Positions 8,573-17,405 of a stretch of DNA of 64,000 bases are shown here, piece by piece. The first letter of the stretch is position 1. Every line of letters starts with the position of its first letter. Under the pieces are notes generated by a model that searched no databases, was not told the origin of the DNA, and saw only the letters and a list, made by a program, of their open reading frames with translations. The translations under genes and the position numbers were made by a program. Origin of the DNA: Leptospiraceae bacterium (lineage in GTDB: Bacteria; Spirochaetota; Leptospiria; Leptospirales; Leptospiraceae). The stretch covers positions 107,730-171,729 of the forward strand of contig JAKRSH010000029.1 in the NCBI GenBank assembly GCA_022402465.1, written 5' to 3'.

Positions 8573-9620
8573 GCCAAGAGTCTGCCAATTTTCTACAGGT
8601 TTTTATCCTGGTGATGCTATCACACAAGAGATGCTAACATTTGATTCTTACTTTAAAGAAATGAATTGGAAATCAGAGATTTATTCTGAACATATTGGAA
8701 CAGCTGTTAAAAGTAAGGCTATTAAATATTCAAATTATAAATATGATAAGAATGATATAATTATCTACCATCATTCAATTAATTCTGCCTTAGGTGATTT
8801 TGTTGTTCAACAGAAAGCACCTAAAATACTTATTTATCATAACGTAACTCCTTTTCATTTTTTTGAAGAGTATGATCTTCAATTTTCCTATTTTCTTAGA
8901 AGGGGAAAGGAACAACTTCTTGAATTAAATCAAACCTTCATAAAACCTTTTGCCGATTCTGAATTCAATAAAAAAGAATTAGAAGATTATGGTTATAAGG
9001 AAGTCGAAGTTTTGCCTATTGCGTATAATTTTAATAGCTTAGATATTCCAGGAGTGAATCGAAATAAATTTGAAGGTATCAAAATTTTATTTGTTGGAAG
9101 AATTACACCAAATAAACGGCAAGAAGATTTGATTCGTTTCGCAGAGATTTATAGAAAATACTTTAGAACTAATTTTCAGATACAGATTGTAGGATATTCA
9201 TCACCATCTAGCAAAATTTATATGGAAGAATTAGAAAGTTTAGTAAGATTTTGGGATTTAGAAGATCATATACATTTTTCAGGCTATGTAACTCATCCGG
9301 AACTTATTGGATATTATAGAAATTCTAATGTCTTTCTTTCCATGAGTGAGCATGAAGGTTTCTGTGTTCCCATACTTGAAGCTATGCATTTTCAGCTTCC
9401 TGTTTTGGCATATTCAGCAGGAGCAATACCAGATACCATGGAATCTTCAGGAATACTTTTTAAAGAAAAGAACTATACTTTAATTGCAGAGACTTTAGAA
9501 GAAATATTGAAAAATGAAAAATTTAAAAAGATGATTCTTATGAATCAAAATAAAAGAATTGAGAATTACTTAAAAATCAATTCAGGTTATAAAATTGTTG
9601 AATTCATCCAAAACTTATAA
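8565..9620 (+). CDS. GT4-family glycosyltransferase
   Basis: 351 residues from the ATG at 8565, preferred over an in-frame GTG at 8547 because AAGAAG lies upstream and the overlap with the previous gene shrinks to 8 bp. Contains ILFVGRITPNKRQEDLI and SEHEGFCVPILEAM, the GT4 donor-site motifs with E-x7-E. Resembles the preceding transferase in order and spacing of motifs. Third gene of the cluster; acceptor and sugar unknown. Confidence 0.88.
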   Translation: MIKPRVCQFSTGFYPGDAITQEMLTFDSYFKEMNWKSEIYSEHIGTAVKSKAIKYSNYKYDKNDIIIYHHSINSALGDFVVQQKAPKILIYHNVTPFHFFEEYDLQFSYFLRRGKEQLLELNQTFIKPFADSEFNKKELEDYGYKEVEVLPIAYNFNSLDIPGVNRNKFEGIKILFVGRITPNKRQEDLIRFAEIYRKYFRTNFQIQIVGYSSPSSKIYMEELESLVRFWDLEDHIHFSGYVTHPELIGYYRNSNVFLSMSEHEGFCVPILEAMHFQLPVLAYSAGAIPDTMESSGILFKEKNYTLIAETLEEILKNEKFKKMILMNQNKRIENYLKINSGYKIVEFIQNL

Positions 9621-10806
9621 AATTTGTGCTGTAGTTCCTAGATTTTCTACTATGATTCGAGGTGGAGCAGAGAAACACGCCTACGATGTCCTATCCATAT
9701 TTCCTACTAATTGTGAAATAACTATTTTAACTTCGACAGCCTTGGATTACATATCATGGAAAAATTATTTTAAACCAGGCATATCAAGATTTGAAAGATT
9801 CAAGATTGAAAGATTTCAAAATGTGAAAACACGAAATATTAAAAAATTCAATCAAATATCACAAAAATTGTATGATAAGTTTCCAAATCAATCGTCTGAG
9901 GAAGAGCAAGAATGGTTAGAAAGCCAAGGTCCATATTGTCCTGATTTAATAAATAGAATTGAAGAAACACAAGCTGAGACAGATCTGTTTATCTTTTTCT
10001 CTTATCTGTACTATCCTATATTGAATGGATTAAAATTAGTTCCAGACAAATCAATCTTCGTACCTATGTTCCATGATGAGTTTCCCATCAACTTAATGCA
10101 ATACAAACAAGTATATAATGATAAAATACTTTATGCATTCAATACGCCAGAAGAAAAAAATTTATTCGAAAGAGTTTTTGAATTTAAACCAAGGAAACAA
10201 ACAATAATTGGTACTTATATAAAACCTATAAATCATGATGAAAATTTAACAAAAACTCAGAGTCAGAAAGAAGAAAAAGAAACCAAGATATTGCTTACTA
10301 TAGGTCGAATGGATTTAGGGAAGGGTATATATGAACTTGTTCAAAACTTTCAAAAATGGAACGATACGGGAAATAGAAATTGTGAACTTCATTTAATAGG
10401 TGCTAATCCACCAAAATTAGTATCGAAATTTGCTTCAAAATCAATTCGATTTCTAGGCGCATTAAGTGAATCTGATAAATATCATGAAATTCGAAATGCT
10501 GATATACTAATTAATCCTTCTTCCGTAGAAAGTTTTTCCATTGTTGTTATGGAGGCATGGTCCCAAAAAACTCCAATCCTTGTAAATGCCAATTCGGAAG
10601 TTTTAGTGGGTCATTGCAAGCGTAGCAATGGCGGGCTTTGGTATGCAGATTTTGAAAGCTTCGTTGGGACTTTGAATTTTATGCTAAATAATCATGAAAT
10701 TTGTACTCAAATGGGCAATAATGGGAGAAAATATGTAGAAGCAAATTTCTCGCAGGATGTCATTAGGGAAAAATGGAAAAATCTATTGGATATTAATCTC
10801 AGCTAA
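9595..10806 (+). CDS. GT4-family glycosyltransferase
   Basis: 403 residues, starting at a TTG (9595; a second TTG at 9598) about 8 bases after CAGG, overlapping the previous gene by 26 bp. The N-terminal PRFSTMIRGGAEKHAYDV is the GT4 acceptor-side glycine loop; LLTIGRMDLGKGIYEL and ESFSIVVMEAW give the donor site with E-x7-E. It differs more from its two neighbours than they do from each other. Its 3' end overlaps the converging phosphatase gene by 24 bp. Likely a later transferase of the same polysaccharide. Confidence 0.87.
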   Translation: MLNSSKTYKICAVVPRFSTMIRGGAEKHAYDVLSIFPTNCEITILTSTALDYISWKNYFKPGISRFERFKIERFQNVKTRNIKKFNQISQKLYDKFPNQSSEEEQEWLESQGPYCPDLINRIEETQAETDLFIFFSYLYYPILNGLKLVPDKSIFVPMFHDEFPINLMQYKQVYNDKILYAFNTPEEKNLFERVFEFKPRKQTIIGTYIKPINHDENLTKTQSQKEEKETKILLTIGRMDLGKGIYELVQNFQKWNDTGNRNCELHLIGANPPKLVSKFASKSIRFLGALSESDKYHEIRNADILINPSSVESFSIVVMEAWSQKTPILVNANSEVLVGHCKRSNGGLWYADFESFVGTLNFMLNNHEICTQMGNNGRKYVEANFSQDVIREKWKNLLDINLS

Positions 10807-11577
10807 TATTTTGTCATGGATTTTACCATTGGATGCAACTAAATTAGGAATATAAGGAGAGTATTCTTTACCATCCATGGTACTTAGTTGAGCTCCTGCT
10901 TCTTCCGCTATGAGTCCTGCTGCAGCCATATCCCAAGGTTTCAATCCAATTTCATAGTAACCATCAAATTTTCCTTCAGCTAACCAACATAAATCTAAGG
11001 TTGCTGCTCCTGTTCTTCGAATGCCTCTAGATCGAATTAAAATATTTTTATAATAACTAAGTAATAAATCTAATTTATCTCCTCTATCATATGGAAATCC
11101 AGTTGTAAATAGAGAATCTTTCAGTTCTAAAGTTTGAGAAACATGAATACGATCTTTATTCTTTAATGCTCCAGCACCTCGAACTGCATGGTATAAATCT
11201 TTTAATTCTGGAAATAAGACTAGTCCAATCACAATCTGAGATGAACTAATCTGTTCTACTCCAATAGATACTCCATAAAGTGGTAAGTTGTGTGAGTAGT
11301 TTGTTGTTCCATCAAGTGGATCAATTATCCATCTGTAATCCGAATTACCTTTAACTTCGCCAGATTCTTCTCCTAAGATGGAATCTTGGGGAAAATGTTC
11401 GAGAATTTCATCAATTACCATTTTCTCAGAACCCAAATCAGCTTCAGTGACTAAATCAAATTGACCTTTCTTTTGAATTTCAAAATTCTTCTTTTGATGG
11501 ATTGTGATTAAAAAGTCACCAACTTTATGAATATAATTTTGGAAATGATTGTATCTATCTAATATTTCTTGTTGCAT
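10783..11577 (-). CDS. suhB: Inositol-monophosphatase family phosphatase
   Basis: 264 residues, the family's normal length. Metal-binding motifs are all present: GEESGE (motif 1), DPLDGTTNY (motif 2) and WDMAAAGLIAEEAGA (motif 3). These Mg2+-dependent enzymes dephosphorylate inositol phosphates or related sugar phosphates; SuhB also binds RNA polymerase/ribosome-assembly complexes in enterobacteria, which cannot be judged here. It converges on the glycosyltransferase operon with overlapping 3' ends. The symbol is by family similarity; a 3'-phosphoadenosine phosphatase (CysQ) is less likely. Confidence 0.85.
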   Translation of the reverse strand: MQQEILDRYNHFQNYIHKVGDFLITIHQKKNFEIQKKGQFDLVTEADLGSEKMVIDEILEHFPQDSILGEESGEVKGNSDYRWIIDPLDGTTNYSHNLPLYGVSIGVEQISSSQIVIGLVLFPELKDLYHAVRGAGALKNKDRIHVSQTLELKDSLFTTGFPYDRGDKLDLLLSYYKNILIRSRGIRRTGAATLDLCWLAEGKFDGYYEIGLKPWDMAAAGLIAEEAGAQLSTMDGKEYSPYIPNLVASNGKIHDKILAEINIQ

Positions 11578-11775
11578 TAAATCCAGTTTATTGTAAATAA
11601 TTTTTGAGTCGAATCAATAAGGGACGATAGACAGAAATTAATGAAAAAAATATCTAAATAAACCTCATTATGTCATTTCAAAAAGTAAATCTTTAAAAAA
11701 ATGCTTGTTAGTATTTAGTGTATATTTAAAAAACAAATACAAACAAATGATAAATGTAATACAGGGGTTAAGCTT

Positions 11776-12360
11776 ATGATAAGGTTAAAAGTTTTCGTCG
11801 ATTTTAGGAAGATCAATAATCAATATCTTTCAACAAAGCAAATTGAAGAGATATTGATTTTAGTTAAAAAAAATCCAGTCCATAGATTAGTTACTAAATT
11901 GCTTCTATCAACTGGTTTATATATAACTGAATTAATTAACTTAAGAATTTCTGATTTGGATCCTTTAGAGTCTACTATCTCAATAAGAGAACATAAAAAA
12001 CTAAATGGAAGGATTATTTCCATTCCTAAAGATTTATGTATGGAACTTTTACGTCATGGACAGTCCATTCATACAGATGGTTATCTATTTCAAGGAAGAG
12101 AAGGCAGGATTTGTGATCGTACAGTTCAGAAAATTTTAGTTAAAATCAATCAATTAAATCTGGGTAAAAATCTTACCATTGAGAGAATTCGAAATGCAAT
12201 AGCGCTTCAGCTTTTAATCTCTGGGCAAAGCATTCCAGAAATCGCATATTTCTTGGGGCACAAGGAAGTTCGCAGCACTCGAAGAAGAATTCAGAAATTT
12301 TTGGAACACGATACAGCGAGACTAGAGCTATTTAAAGTCATTTTCGCAAAATACGCTTGA
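11776..12360 (+). CDS. Tyrosine-recombinase fold protein lacking key catalytic residues
   Basis: 194 residues covering only the catalytic domain of XerC/D-type recombinases; the N-terminal core-binding domain is missing. The fold is recognisable from STGLYITELINLRISDLD and FLGHKEV. Against XerD the active site reads: Arg I replaced by Tyr49, Lys kept (K74/K75), His II replaced by Glu136, Arg II kept (R139), His III kept (H162), nucleophilic Tyr replaced by Arg171. Without the Tyr it cannot make the covalent DNA intermediate. The frame is intact with a ribosome site (CAGGGG), so it looks kept for another role, perhaps DNA binding. It stands next to a STAS gene. Confidence 0.8.
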   Translation: MIRLKVFVDFRKINNQYLSTKQIEEILILVKKNPVHRLVTKLLLSTGLYITELINLRISDLDPLESTISIREHKKLNGRIISIPKDLCMELLRHGQSIHTDGYLFQGREGRICDRTVQKILVKINQLNLGKNLTIERIRNAIALQLLISGQSIPEIAYFLGHKEVRSTRRRIQKFLEHDTARLELFKVIFAKYA

Positions 12361-12395
12361 AATTTTCTTGTAGTACTTGGACTATTTCTTAAAAT

Positions 12396-12418
12396 GGGTA
12401 AAGTTTTGGACTTTATCC
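12396..12418 (+). promoter_or_regulatory. Stem-loop upstream of STAS gene
   Basis: GGGTAAAGT at 12396-12404 pairs with ACTTTATCC at 12410-12418 (one G-T pair, 5-base loop). It lies just before the STAS ribosome site GGGGAAGA and has no T-run, so a leader hairpin or operator is more likely than a terminator. Confidence 0.4.
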
Positions 12419-12434
12419 ATTTACGGGGAAGATT

Positions 12435-12773
12435 TTGGAAATTAAAACCAAGAAAATAGGAAAACATACTCTGGTTCATTTGAATGGGAGATTAGATATT
12501 ACTCACTCTGATGAGGTCGAGGCTAAATTAGCGAGCGATGTTCAAGGTGGTGATGGAGATATCATCATTAATCTCGAATTAATTTCATATATTTCATCCT
12601 CCGGAATTCGAATTTTTGTAGGAATGGTAAGAGAACTAGATAAGCAAGGAAGAAAGTTAAAGTTATGTTGCATTACTCCACCTGTGAAAAAGGTTTTTGA
12701 TGTAGTTGAACTTTTAGACCTATTCGAAGTTTTTGAAACCGAGCAAGAAGCAATCAACTCTTTATCTAAATAA
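12435..12773 (+). CDS. STAS-domain anti-sigma-factor antagonist
   Basis: 112 residues, one STAS domain. The segment ELISYISSSGIRIFVG holds the conserved serine that partner HPK-type kinases phosphorylate in SpoIIAA/RsbV-like proteins, at the helix start. Such proteins release a sigma factor or signalling target by binding its anti-sigma kinase when unphosphorylated. Starts at TTG 12435 after GGGGAAGA. No anti-sigma kinase or phosphatase lies nearby, so its partner is elsewhere. Confidence 0.87.
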   Translation: MEIKTKKIGKHTLVHLNGRLDITHSDEVEAKLASDVQGGDGDIIINLELISYISSSGIRIFVGMVRELDKQGRKLKLCCITPPVKKVFDVVELLDLFEVFETEQEAINSLSK

Positions 12774-12791
12774 TTTTATGTGGAGGGCTTC

Positions 12792-14228
12792 ATGCTTTTA
12801 GCCCTTCTATCTGTTTTACTCCTTTTATTCTCAATCTATCTTGGATCTTATGTGCCATTTGTATGGCCAGACGAGGTCTTATTTTTTAACCCTGCTTTCG
12901 AATGGTATCAGACAGGTGAATTACGAACCACGGTATTAGAAGGTCTTATTCCAGGTATGGAAAAATATACTTTGTGGATGTCTCCCTTGTATATGCTGCT
13001 ACTTGGATTTTCTTTCCACTTTTGGGAGGCTAATATTGAAAACGCTAGAACTTTATCTTACATCATAGGTTTGCTAGCCATTTATCAATTCCATTCTTTC
13101 CTTAAATCTGAATTGAAAATTGGAATGAACAAATCTTTTGCTGTTGTGGCAACAGTATTTCTTTTGATGGATGTTCTTTTATTTAAAATTTCCCACACAT
13201 CAAGAATGGAGACACTTTGTATCTTAATGGGAATATCCTCTATATTCTTAGCATATAAATCTTTGTATTTTAAATCTGGTTTATTTTTAGGTCTCGCAAT
13301 TCTTTCTCATCCGTTTGGAGTTTTTTATTCTATTCCTATCGCATATCTTTGGTTAGAACAAAAATCCATTTCTCATTTTAAGATTTTTACTTTTATTTCT
13401 ATTGGAACTATTATAGTATTATTACCTTGGTTGATCTATATCATACCTAGATTGGATTTATTCTTTATACAATTTGGTGCACAACTTGCACGCAAACGTG
13501 AACTTTTCGAATTGTTCTCTCAGTTTGATAAGATAAGAATATATTTTTCGGGTTATTACTTTCCAATATTAAAATTAATTTCAATACTATTTATTATAAT
13601 ATTAGGATCTAAGTCGCTGGGTTTAATTCCTAGAAAACGTCTACGTAATTTATTAGTAATTTGGTTATTTGCTATGATACTTGGATTTTATGCTTCATCA
13701 GAATCATGGTATGTAGTTCATTCAACTTTTCCAATTGCTATATTTTTTACTTTAGCGTCTAAAGAAAGAATTTGGTTTCGAAATGGAATATTGCTTTTCC
13801 AAGGCTTCTTATTCATATTTTTTATATATTCAGCACTATACCAAGAAGATGTATATGCCAAAACAAATGAATTCAATCAAAAGGTTATTGAATTATCTAA
13901 AGGAAAAAGAAAGATCTACTCTCAATTGATCCCTGATCCATATTTTATTCTTAAAGAAAATAATCCAGAAGCTAGAGTTTATGAATTCATACCTGGTGAA
14001 CTATCTATTTCCAACATTTTCTTTCAAGAAACAATAGAATCTATGGATTTATTTCTCTTTTATGATGAAACTTTAGCTAATTCAAATATAAAAGAATTGG
14101 TGAAGGATTCTTCAAAATACAAAAGAGAAGAATGGCAGATACAATATAATTCTAAGGTTCCAGGTAAAGGCCCATGGAAGATATTTTCTTATGAAAAAAT
14201 ACATAATGAACCCACAGAGTTTCAATGA
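12792..14228 (+). CDS. Polytopic membrane glycosyltransferase (GT-C, PMT/ArnT-like)
   Basis: 478 residues from the ATG at 12792, chosen over the GTG at 12780 because GGAGGG lies 4-9 bases before it. About ten to eleven hydrophobic segments and an early acidic motif (WPDEVLFF) facing the periplasm match GT-C enzymes that use polyprenyl-phosphate sugars. The soluble C-terminal third (about 375-478) is periplasmic. It overlaps the SGNH lipoprotein gene by 4 bp (ATGA), so the pair may modify the same envelope glycan. Substrate unknown. Confidence 0.78.
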   Translation: MLLALLSVLLLLFSIYLGSYVPFVWPDEVLFFNPAFEWYQTGELRTTVLEGLIPGMEKYTLWMSPLYMLLLGFSFHFWEANIENARTLSYIIGLLAIYQFHSFLKSELKIGMNKSFAVVATVFLLMDVLLFKISHTSRMETLCILMGISSIFLAYKSLYFKSGLFLGLAILSHPFGVFYSIPIAYLWLEQKSISHFKIFTFISIGTIIVLLPWLIYIIPRLDLFFIQFGAQLARKRELFELFSQFDKIRIYFSGYYFPILKLISILFIIILGSKSLGLIPRKRLRNLLVIWLFAMILGFYASSESWYVVHSTFPIAIFFTLASKERIWFRNGILLFQGFLFIFFIYSALYQEDVYAKTNEFNQKVIELSKGKRKIYSQLIPDPYFILKENNPEARVYEFIPGELSISNIFFQETIESMDLFLFYDETLANSNIKELVKDSSKYKREEWQIQYNSKVPGKGPWKIFSYEKIHNEPTEFQ

Positions 14229-14869
14229 ATTTGTATCAATTTCATTATTATTTCAAAATTACTATAGCCCTTATCTTTCTCCTTACAAATTGTTACACTT
14301 CAAAAGATACTTCCGACCTACCAAGTATACTACCATTACTAATGAATCAGAATATTGATCTATTGATGATTGGTGATTCTCTTTCAGAGAGATCTAATGC
14401 TTTTGACCTTCAACAAAAGTTAGGAAACTCTTATAAGGTTAACGATATTTCTGTTTCTGGAAGAGATGTTCGAATTTGGCTAACGGATAAACAAAAAATC
14501 CAAGCTAATAAAGCCAATATAGTAATCGTAAATCTCGGAACGAATGATGCATCTTATTATTCTACGAATGAATATCCTAAATACTATTCAGAGTTGATTG
14601 AATATTTAAGAAGTATTTATTCATGGAAAATAGTTCTAACTCTTGTACCACCAACAAACGATCCAATTCTAAAAGAAAGAATTCAAATCAATAATCTTTG
14701 GATTCAAACTAATTATCCTAATGAAACTAGGGTAGATCTAGAGGATTTATTTGAAAAAAATAAAAGTCTTCCTTTATACCCAGCTATTGACAATATTCAT
14801 CCTAATCCAATTGGATATGATATTATTGGATCAGAATATTCAAGAATTCTAAGTGGTCTAAGAATTTAA
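14225..14869 (+). CDS. SGNH/GDSL-hydrolase lipoprotein
   Basis: 214 residues. Signal with lipobox LLTNC near residue 24. The four SGNH blocks are visible: GDSLSE (catalytic Ser), a later Gly block, LGTNDA (Asn) and IHPNPIGYD (Asp/His dyad). These enzymes deacylate or deacetylate lipids and polysaccharides. Coupled to the membrane glycosyltransferase upstream, which suggests action on an envelope glycan. The 3' end overlaps coaX by 12 bp. Confidence 0.83.
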   Translation: MNLYQFHYYFKITIALIFLLTNCYTSKDTSDLPSILPLLMNQNIDLLMIGDSLSERSNAFDLQQKLGNSYKVNDISVSGRDVRIWLTDKQKIQANKANIVIVNLGTNDASYYSTNEYPKYYSELIEYLRSIYSWKIVLTLVPPTNDPILKERIQINNLWIQTNYPNETRVDLEDLFEKNKSLPLYPAIDNIHPNPIGYDIIGSEYSRILSGLRI

Positions 14870-15646
14870 AATTGCTAGTTCCTTTAATCCTTTTAAAGTT
14901 AAGAAAGGATCTATAGAATCAAAGATTCCAGGGTGTGCATTATGGATTGTTGAAACCAAACCTCCTGTTCCTATCACAAGATAATCAGAGCCAAGCTCCT
15001 TCTTAATTTGATCAATAATTCCTTGAATCAATCCAACCCAACCGTAAAAGAATCCAGCTTGCAGTGCCTCTATTGTTGATTCACCTAAAACACTTTTAGG
15101 TGTTTCAAAAACTATAGGCGGTAGTTGAGCTGTGTTTCTTGTAAGAGCATCCATAGAAATTTTTAATCCAGGAGCTATCACTCCTCCTAAATATTCTGGA
15201 ACATCATTCAATATACAAAATGTAGTGGCTGTTCCCAGATCTATAATTATGCATTTCTGTTTCGTGTTATGAACTGCACAATAAGCTGCATTCACTAATC
15301 GATCAGCCCCAATTTCAAATGGTCTTGGATATTTTATTTCAAAAGGTAATTTTATTTTATAATTAACTTGTAATGGTTCAGCATCAAACCAATCACTTAA
15401 CATTCTCTCTACGATTGGATTAAAGGATGGAACGACACTGGAATAAACAGAGCTTATAATTTTAATATTCTCCAATTTATCTTGAGAAAGAAACCCTCGG
15501 AGAAATAAACCGAGTTCATCGGAAGTTCTATCTCTTCGTGTAACCGTTCTTTTGTGAAAAATGGGGTTTTCTTCATTCTCTTTAAACAATCCAAAAACTG
15601 AATTAGTATTTCCAACATCGATCACTAAAATATGATTATTACTCAT
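14858..15646 (-). CDS. coaX: Type III pantothenate kinase
   Basis: 262 residues, typical for CoaX, which phosphorylates pantothenate in the first step of coenzyme A synthesis. [12 protein letters not shown] is the P-loop-like ATP site of the ASKHA fold, [11 protein letters not shown] the second phosphate motif, and [11 protein letters not shown] the third. This type needs a monovalent cation and is not inhibited by CoA. It overlaps birA by 8 bp, a common bacterial pairing, so both are read together. Confidence 0.95.
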   Translation of the reverse strand: MSNNHILVIDVGNTNSVFGLFKENEENPIFHKRTVTRRDRTSDELGLFLRGFLSQDKLENIKIISSVYSSVVPSFNPIVERMLSDWFDAEPLQVNYKIKLPFEIKYPRPFEIGADRLVNAAYCAVHNTKQKCIIIDLGTATTFCILNDVPEYLGGVIAPGLKISMDALTRNTAQLPPIVFETPKSVLGESTIEALQAGFFYGWVGLIQGIIDQIKKELGSDYLVIGTGGLVSTIHNAHPGIFDSIDPFLTLKGLKELAILNS

Positions 15647-16409
15647 TTATCTCTCCAATAATCTCAAAATGAGATCCCGTGTCCATTAAGCTGTGTTTAA
15701 AACCATTTTGGTCAAGTACAAGTAGAAATCCATATTCATCATAACCTATTACTCTTCCACGAACCATATCATTTTCTATTTTAGTTTCGATGATTTTATG
15801 AAGTAATAAAGAGTGTTTTTCAAGCCATTGCAACTCTTTTAAGGTTTTGGAAGGATCCATCAATTGTATGATTGAATCATTTAAATTTTCAATAAATTTT
15901 AATATGATTCTTTCCGTAGTACCTTCTAAAGGATTTTCATCTAAAAGAAAATCTGCAATCTGTTTGAGTTCCTGGGGAATTTCTTGGCCATAAACATTCA
16001 ATCCAAAACCAATAATTACTTCGAATTGGTCATCTTGCACTTCTCCCTCAATAAGAAAACCTGCAATCTTTTTATGATTCCGATAAATATCATTGGGCCA
16101 TTTTAATGAAATTTCAGAAACTTTTTCTGGATATAAACTATAAATTGCTTTTAGTAGTGATGCACCAGACATCAATGAGAGCAAAGGAAGTGGAATCGTT
16201 GTTAAACCAAATTTAACTTTCCCTGAAAAAATAATATTCTCATCACCTAAAGCAAACCAAACTTTGCCCTTCCTTCCTCTACCTTTATTTTGGTACCTTG
16301 AACGAACCCATGAACCCGCATCTTGAGAAGGTTCTTTTATCCAATCATTGGTTGAATCTACTTCCTCGAGGAAGGTTCCTTTCTGTGGATCGATAAGCCT
16401 AAGCGACAT
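15639..16409 (-). CDS. birA: Biotin-[acetyl-CoA-carboxylase] ligase
   Basis: 256 residues. It attaches biotin to carboxylase carrier proteins through biotinyl-AMP. Visible motifs are STNDW, the GRGRKGKVW adenylate loop, LKWPNDIY and [10 protein letters not shown], followed by a C-terminal SH3-like domain. There is no N-terminal helix-turn-helix, so it is a class I ligase without the repressor function known in E. coli; the dyad upstream is therefore probably not its own operator. First gene of the birA-coaX pair and divergent from metF. Confidence 0.94.
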   Translation of the reverse strand: MSLRLIDPQKGTFLEEVDSTNDWIKEPSQDAGSWVRSRYQNKGRGRKGKVWFALGDENIIFSGKVKFGLTTIPLPLLSLMSGASLLKAIYSLYPEKVSEISLKWPNDIYRNHKKIAGFLIEGEVQDDQFEVIIGFGLNVYGQEIPQELKQIADFLLDENPLEGTTERIILKFIENLNDSIIQLMDPSKTLKELQWLEKHSLLLHKIIETKIENDMVRGRVIGYDEYGFLLVLDQNGFKHSLMDTGSHFEIIGEINE

Positions 16410-16439
16410 GCTTCCAAATTCGAGTTGATAAAACTACTA

Positions 16440-16466
16440 GCAAGGAAAAATCTTTATTTTCCTTGC
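16440..16466. promoter_or_regulatory. Perfect 10-bp inverted repeat overlapping the metF promoter
   Basis: GCAAGGAAAA (16440-16449) and TTTTCCTTGC (16457-16466) are exact inverted copies around 7 bases, between the divergent birA and metF starts. The right arm enters the -35 hexamer of the proposed metF promoter. As no gene ends here, it is not an ordinary terminator; an operator is more likely. Confidence 0.6.
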
Positions 16467-16490
16467 GTATTCCGATTTTTCTTACATAAT
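16463..16490 (+). promoter_or_regulatory. Putative metF promoter
   Basis: TTGCGT at 16463-16468 and CATAAT at 16485-16490 with 16-bp spacing resemble a sigma-70 promoter. The -10 ends 12 bp before the metF ATG, giving a very short leader. Confidence 0.45.
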
Positions 16491-16502
16491 GACGAATGAG
16501 TC

Positions 16503-17405
16503 ATGGCTGAACATATTTCCGAAATACTAAAATCAAACAATCCTTGTATAAGTTTTGAATTTTTTCCACCTAAAACTCAAGAATCATCCGACGTACTTTT
16601 TCATACTATATCTGAACTCATGCCCTTAAAACCTGCTTATGTTTCTGTAACCTACGGGGCGGGAGGTTCAACCAGCGAATTGACTAGAGAACTTGTGGTT
16701 AAACTTCAGAAACAAACCTCACTTTCAATTGTCTCTCACCTAACATGTGTAGGTCATACAAAAGAAGAAATAAGATCCTTGCTTAAAATCTATGATGAAA
16801 GTGGTATCCGAAACATTATGGCATTGCGAGGTGATCCACCTCATGGCCAGAAAGAATTCGTACCAGTTCCAAATGGCTTTCATTTTGCAGCGGAACTAGT
16901 TGCATTTATCAAAAAAGAATTTCCTAGCATGGGTATTGGTGTTGCTGGTTTTCCAGAAGGTCATCCAGTTACACCAAACAGATTATTAGAAATTGACTAT
17001 TTAAAGAGAAAAGTTGATGAAGGTGCAGATTATATTTGTACACAACTTTTTTTTGACAATCGAGACTTTTATGATTTCAGAGAAAGATGCGAGTTGGCTG
17101 GAATAAAGATTCCTATCATTGCGGGTATCATGCCTATTACTTCTAGAAAGTCTATTAATCGTATGGCTGAACTAGCATTAGGTTCTAAATTTCCTGCCAA
17201 ATTATTAAAAAATTTAACAAGAGCTGTAGATGATATGTATGCTGAAAATGTTGGTATTCATTGGGCTACTGAACAAGTAAGAGATTTACTTGATCAAAAT
17301 GTAAAAGGAATACATATGTATACTTTGAATCGATCCAAAGCAACTTTACAAATTTGTCATTCTTTGGGTATTGAATCTTTCAAAAATTTAGAAACAAAGA
17401 ATTAA
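16503..17405 (+). CDS. metF: 5,10-methylenetetrahydrofolate reductase
   Basis: 300 residues, normal for bacterial MetF, a cytosolic FAD TIM-barrel enzyme that makes 5-methyl-THF for methionine synthesis. ISFEFFPPKT at the N-terminus holds the catalytic Glu, with VSVTYGAGG, IMALRGDPP, the substrate/FAD segment CTQLFFDN and PIIAGIMPI following. Only a short leader separates it from a putative promoter overlapped by a 10-bp dyad, so repression by a methionine-related regulator is possible but unproven. Its 3' end overlaps the histidine-kinase gene by 4 bp. Confidence 0.96.
   Translation: MAEHISEILKSNNPCISFEFFPPKTQESSDVLFHTISELMPLKPAYVSVTYGAGGSTSELTRELVVKLQKQTSLSIVSHLTCVGHTKEEIRSLLKIYDESGIRNIMALRGDPPHGQKEFVPVPNGFHFAAELVAFIKKEFPSMGIGVAGFPEGHPVTPNRLLEIDYLKRKVDEGADYICTQLFFDNRDFYDFRERCELAGIKIPIIAGIMPITSRKSINRMAELALGSKFPAKLLKNLTRAVDDMYAENVGIHWATEQVRDLLDQNVKGIHMYTLNRSKATLQICHSLGIESFKNLETKN

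Noticed and set aside
11776..12360. Integrase of a mobile element
   Set aside because: No tRNA, direct-repeat attachment site, phage or transfer genes nearby, and its active site is degenerate, so I do not call a genomic island.
16440..16466. SAM or other riboswitch before metF
   Set aside because: The putative promoter lies within or after the dyad, leaving a leader too short for an aptamer.
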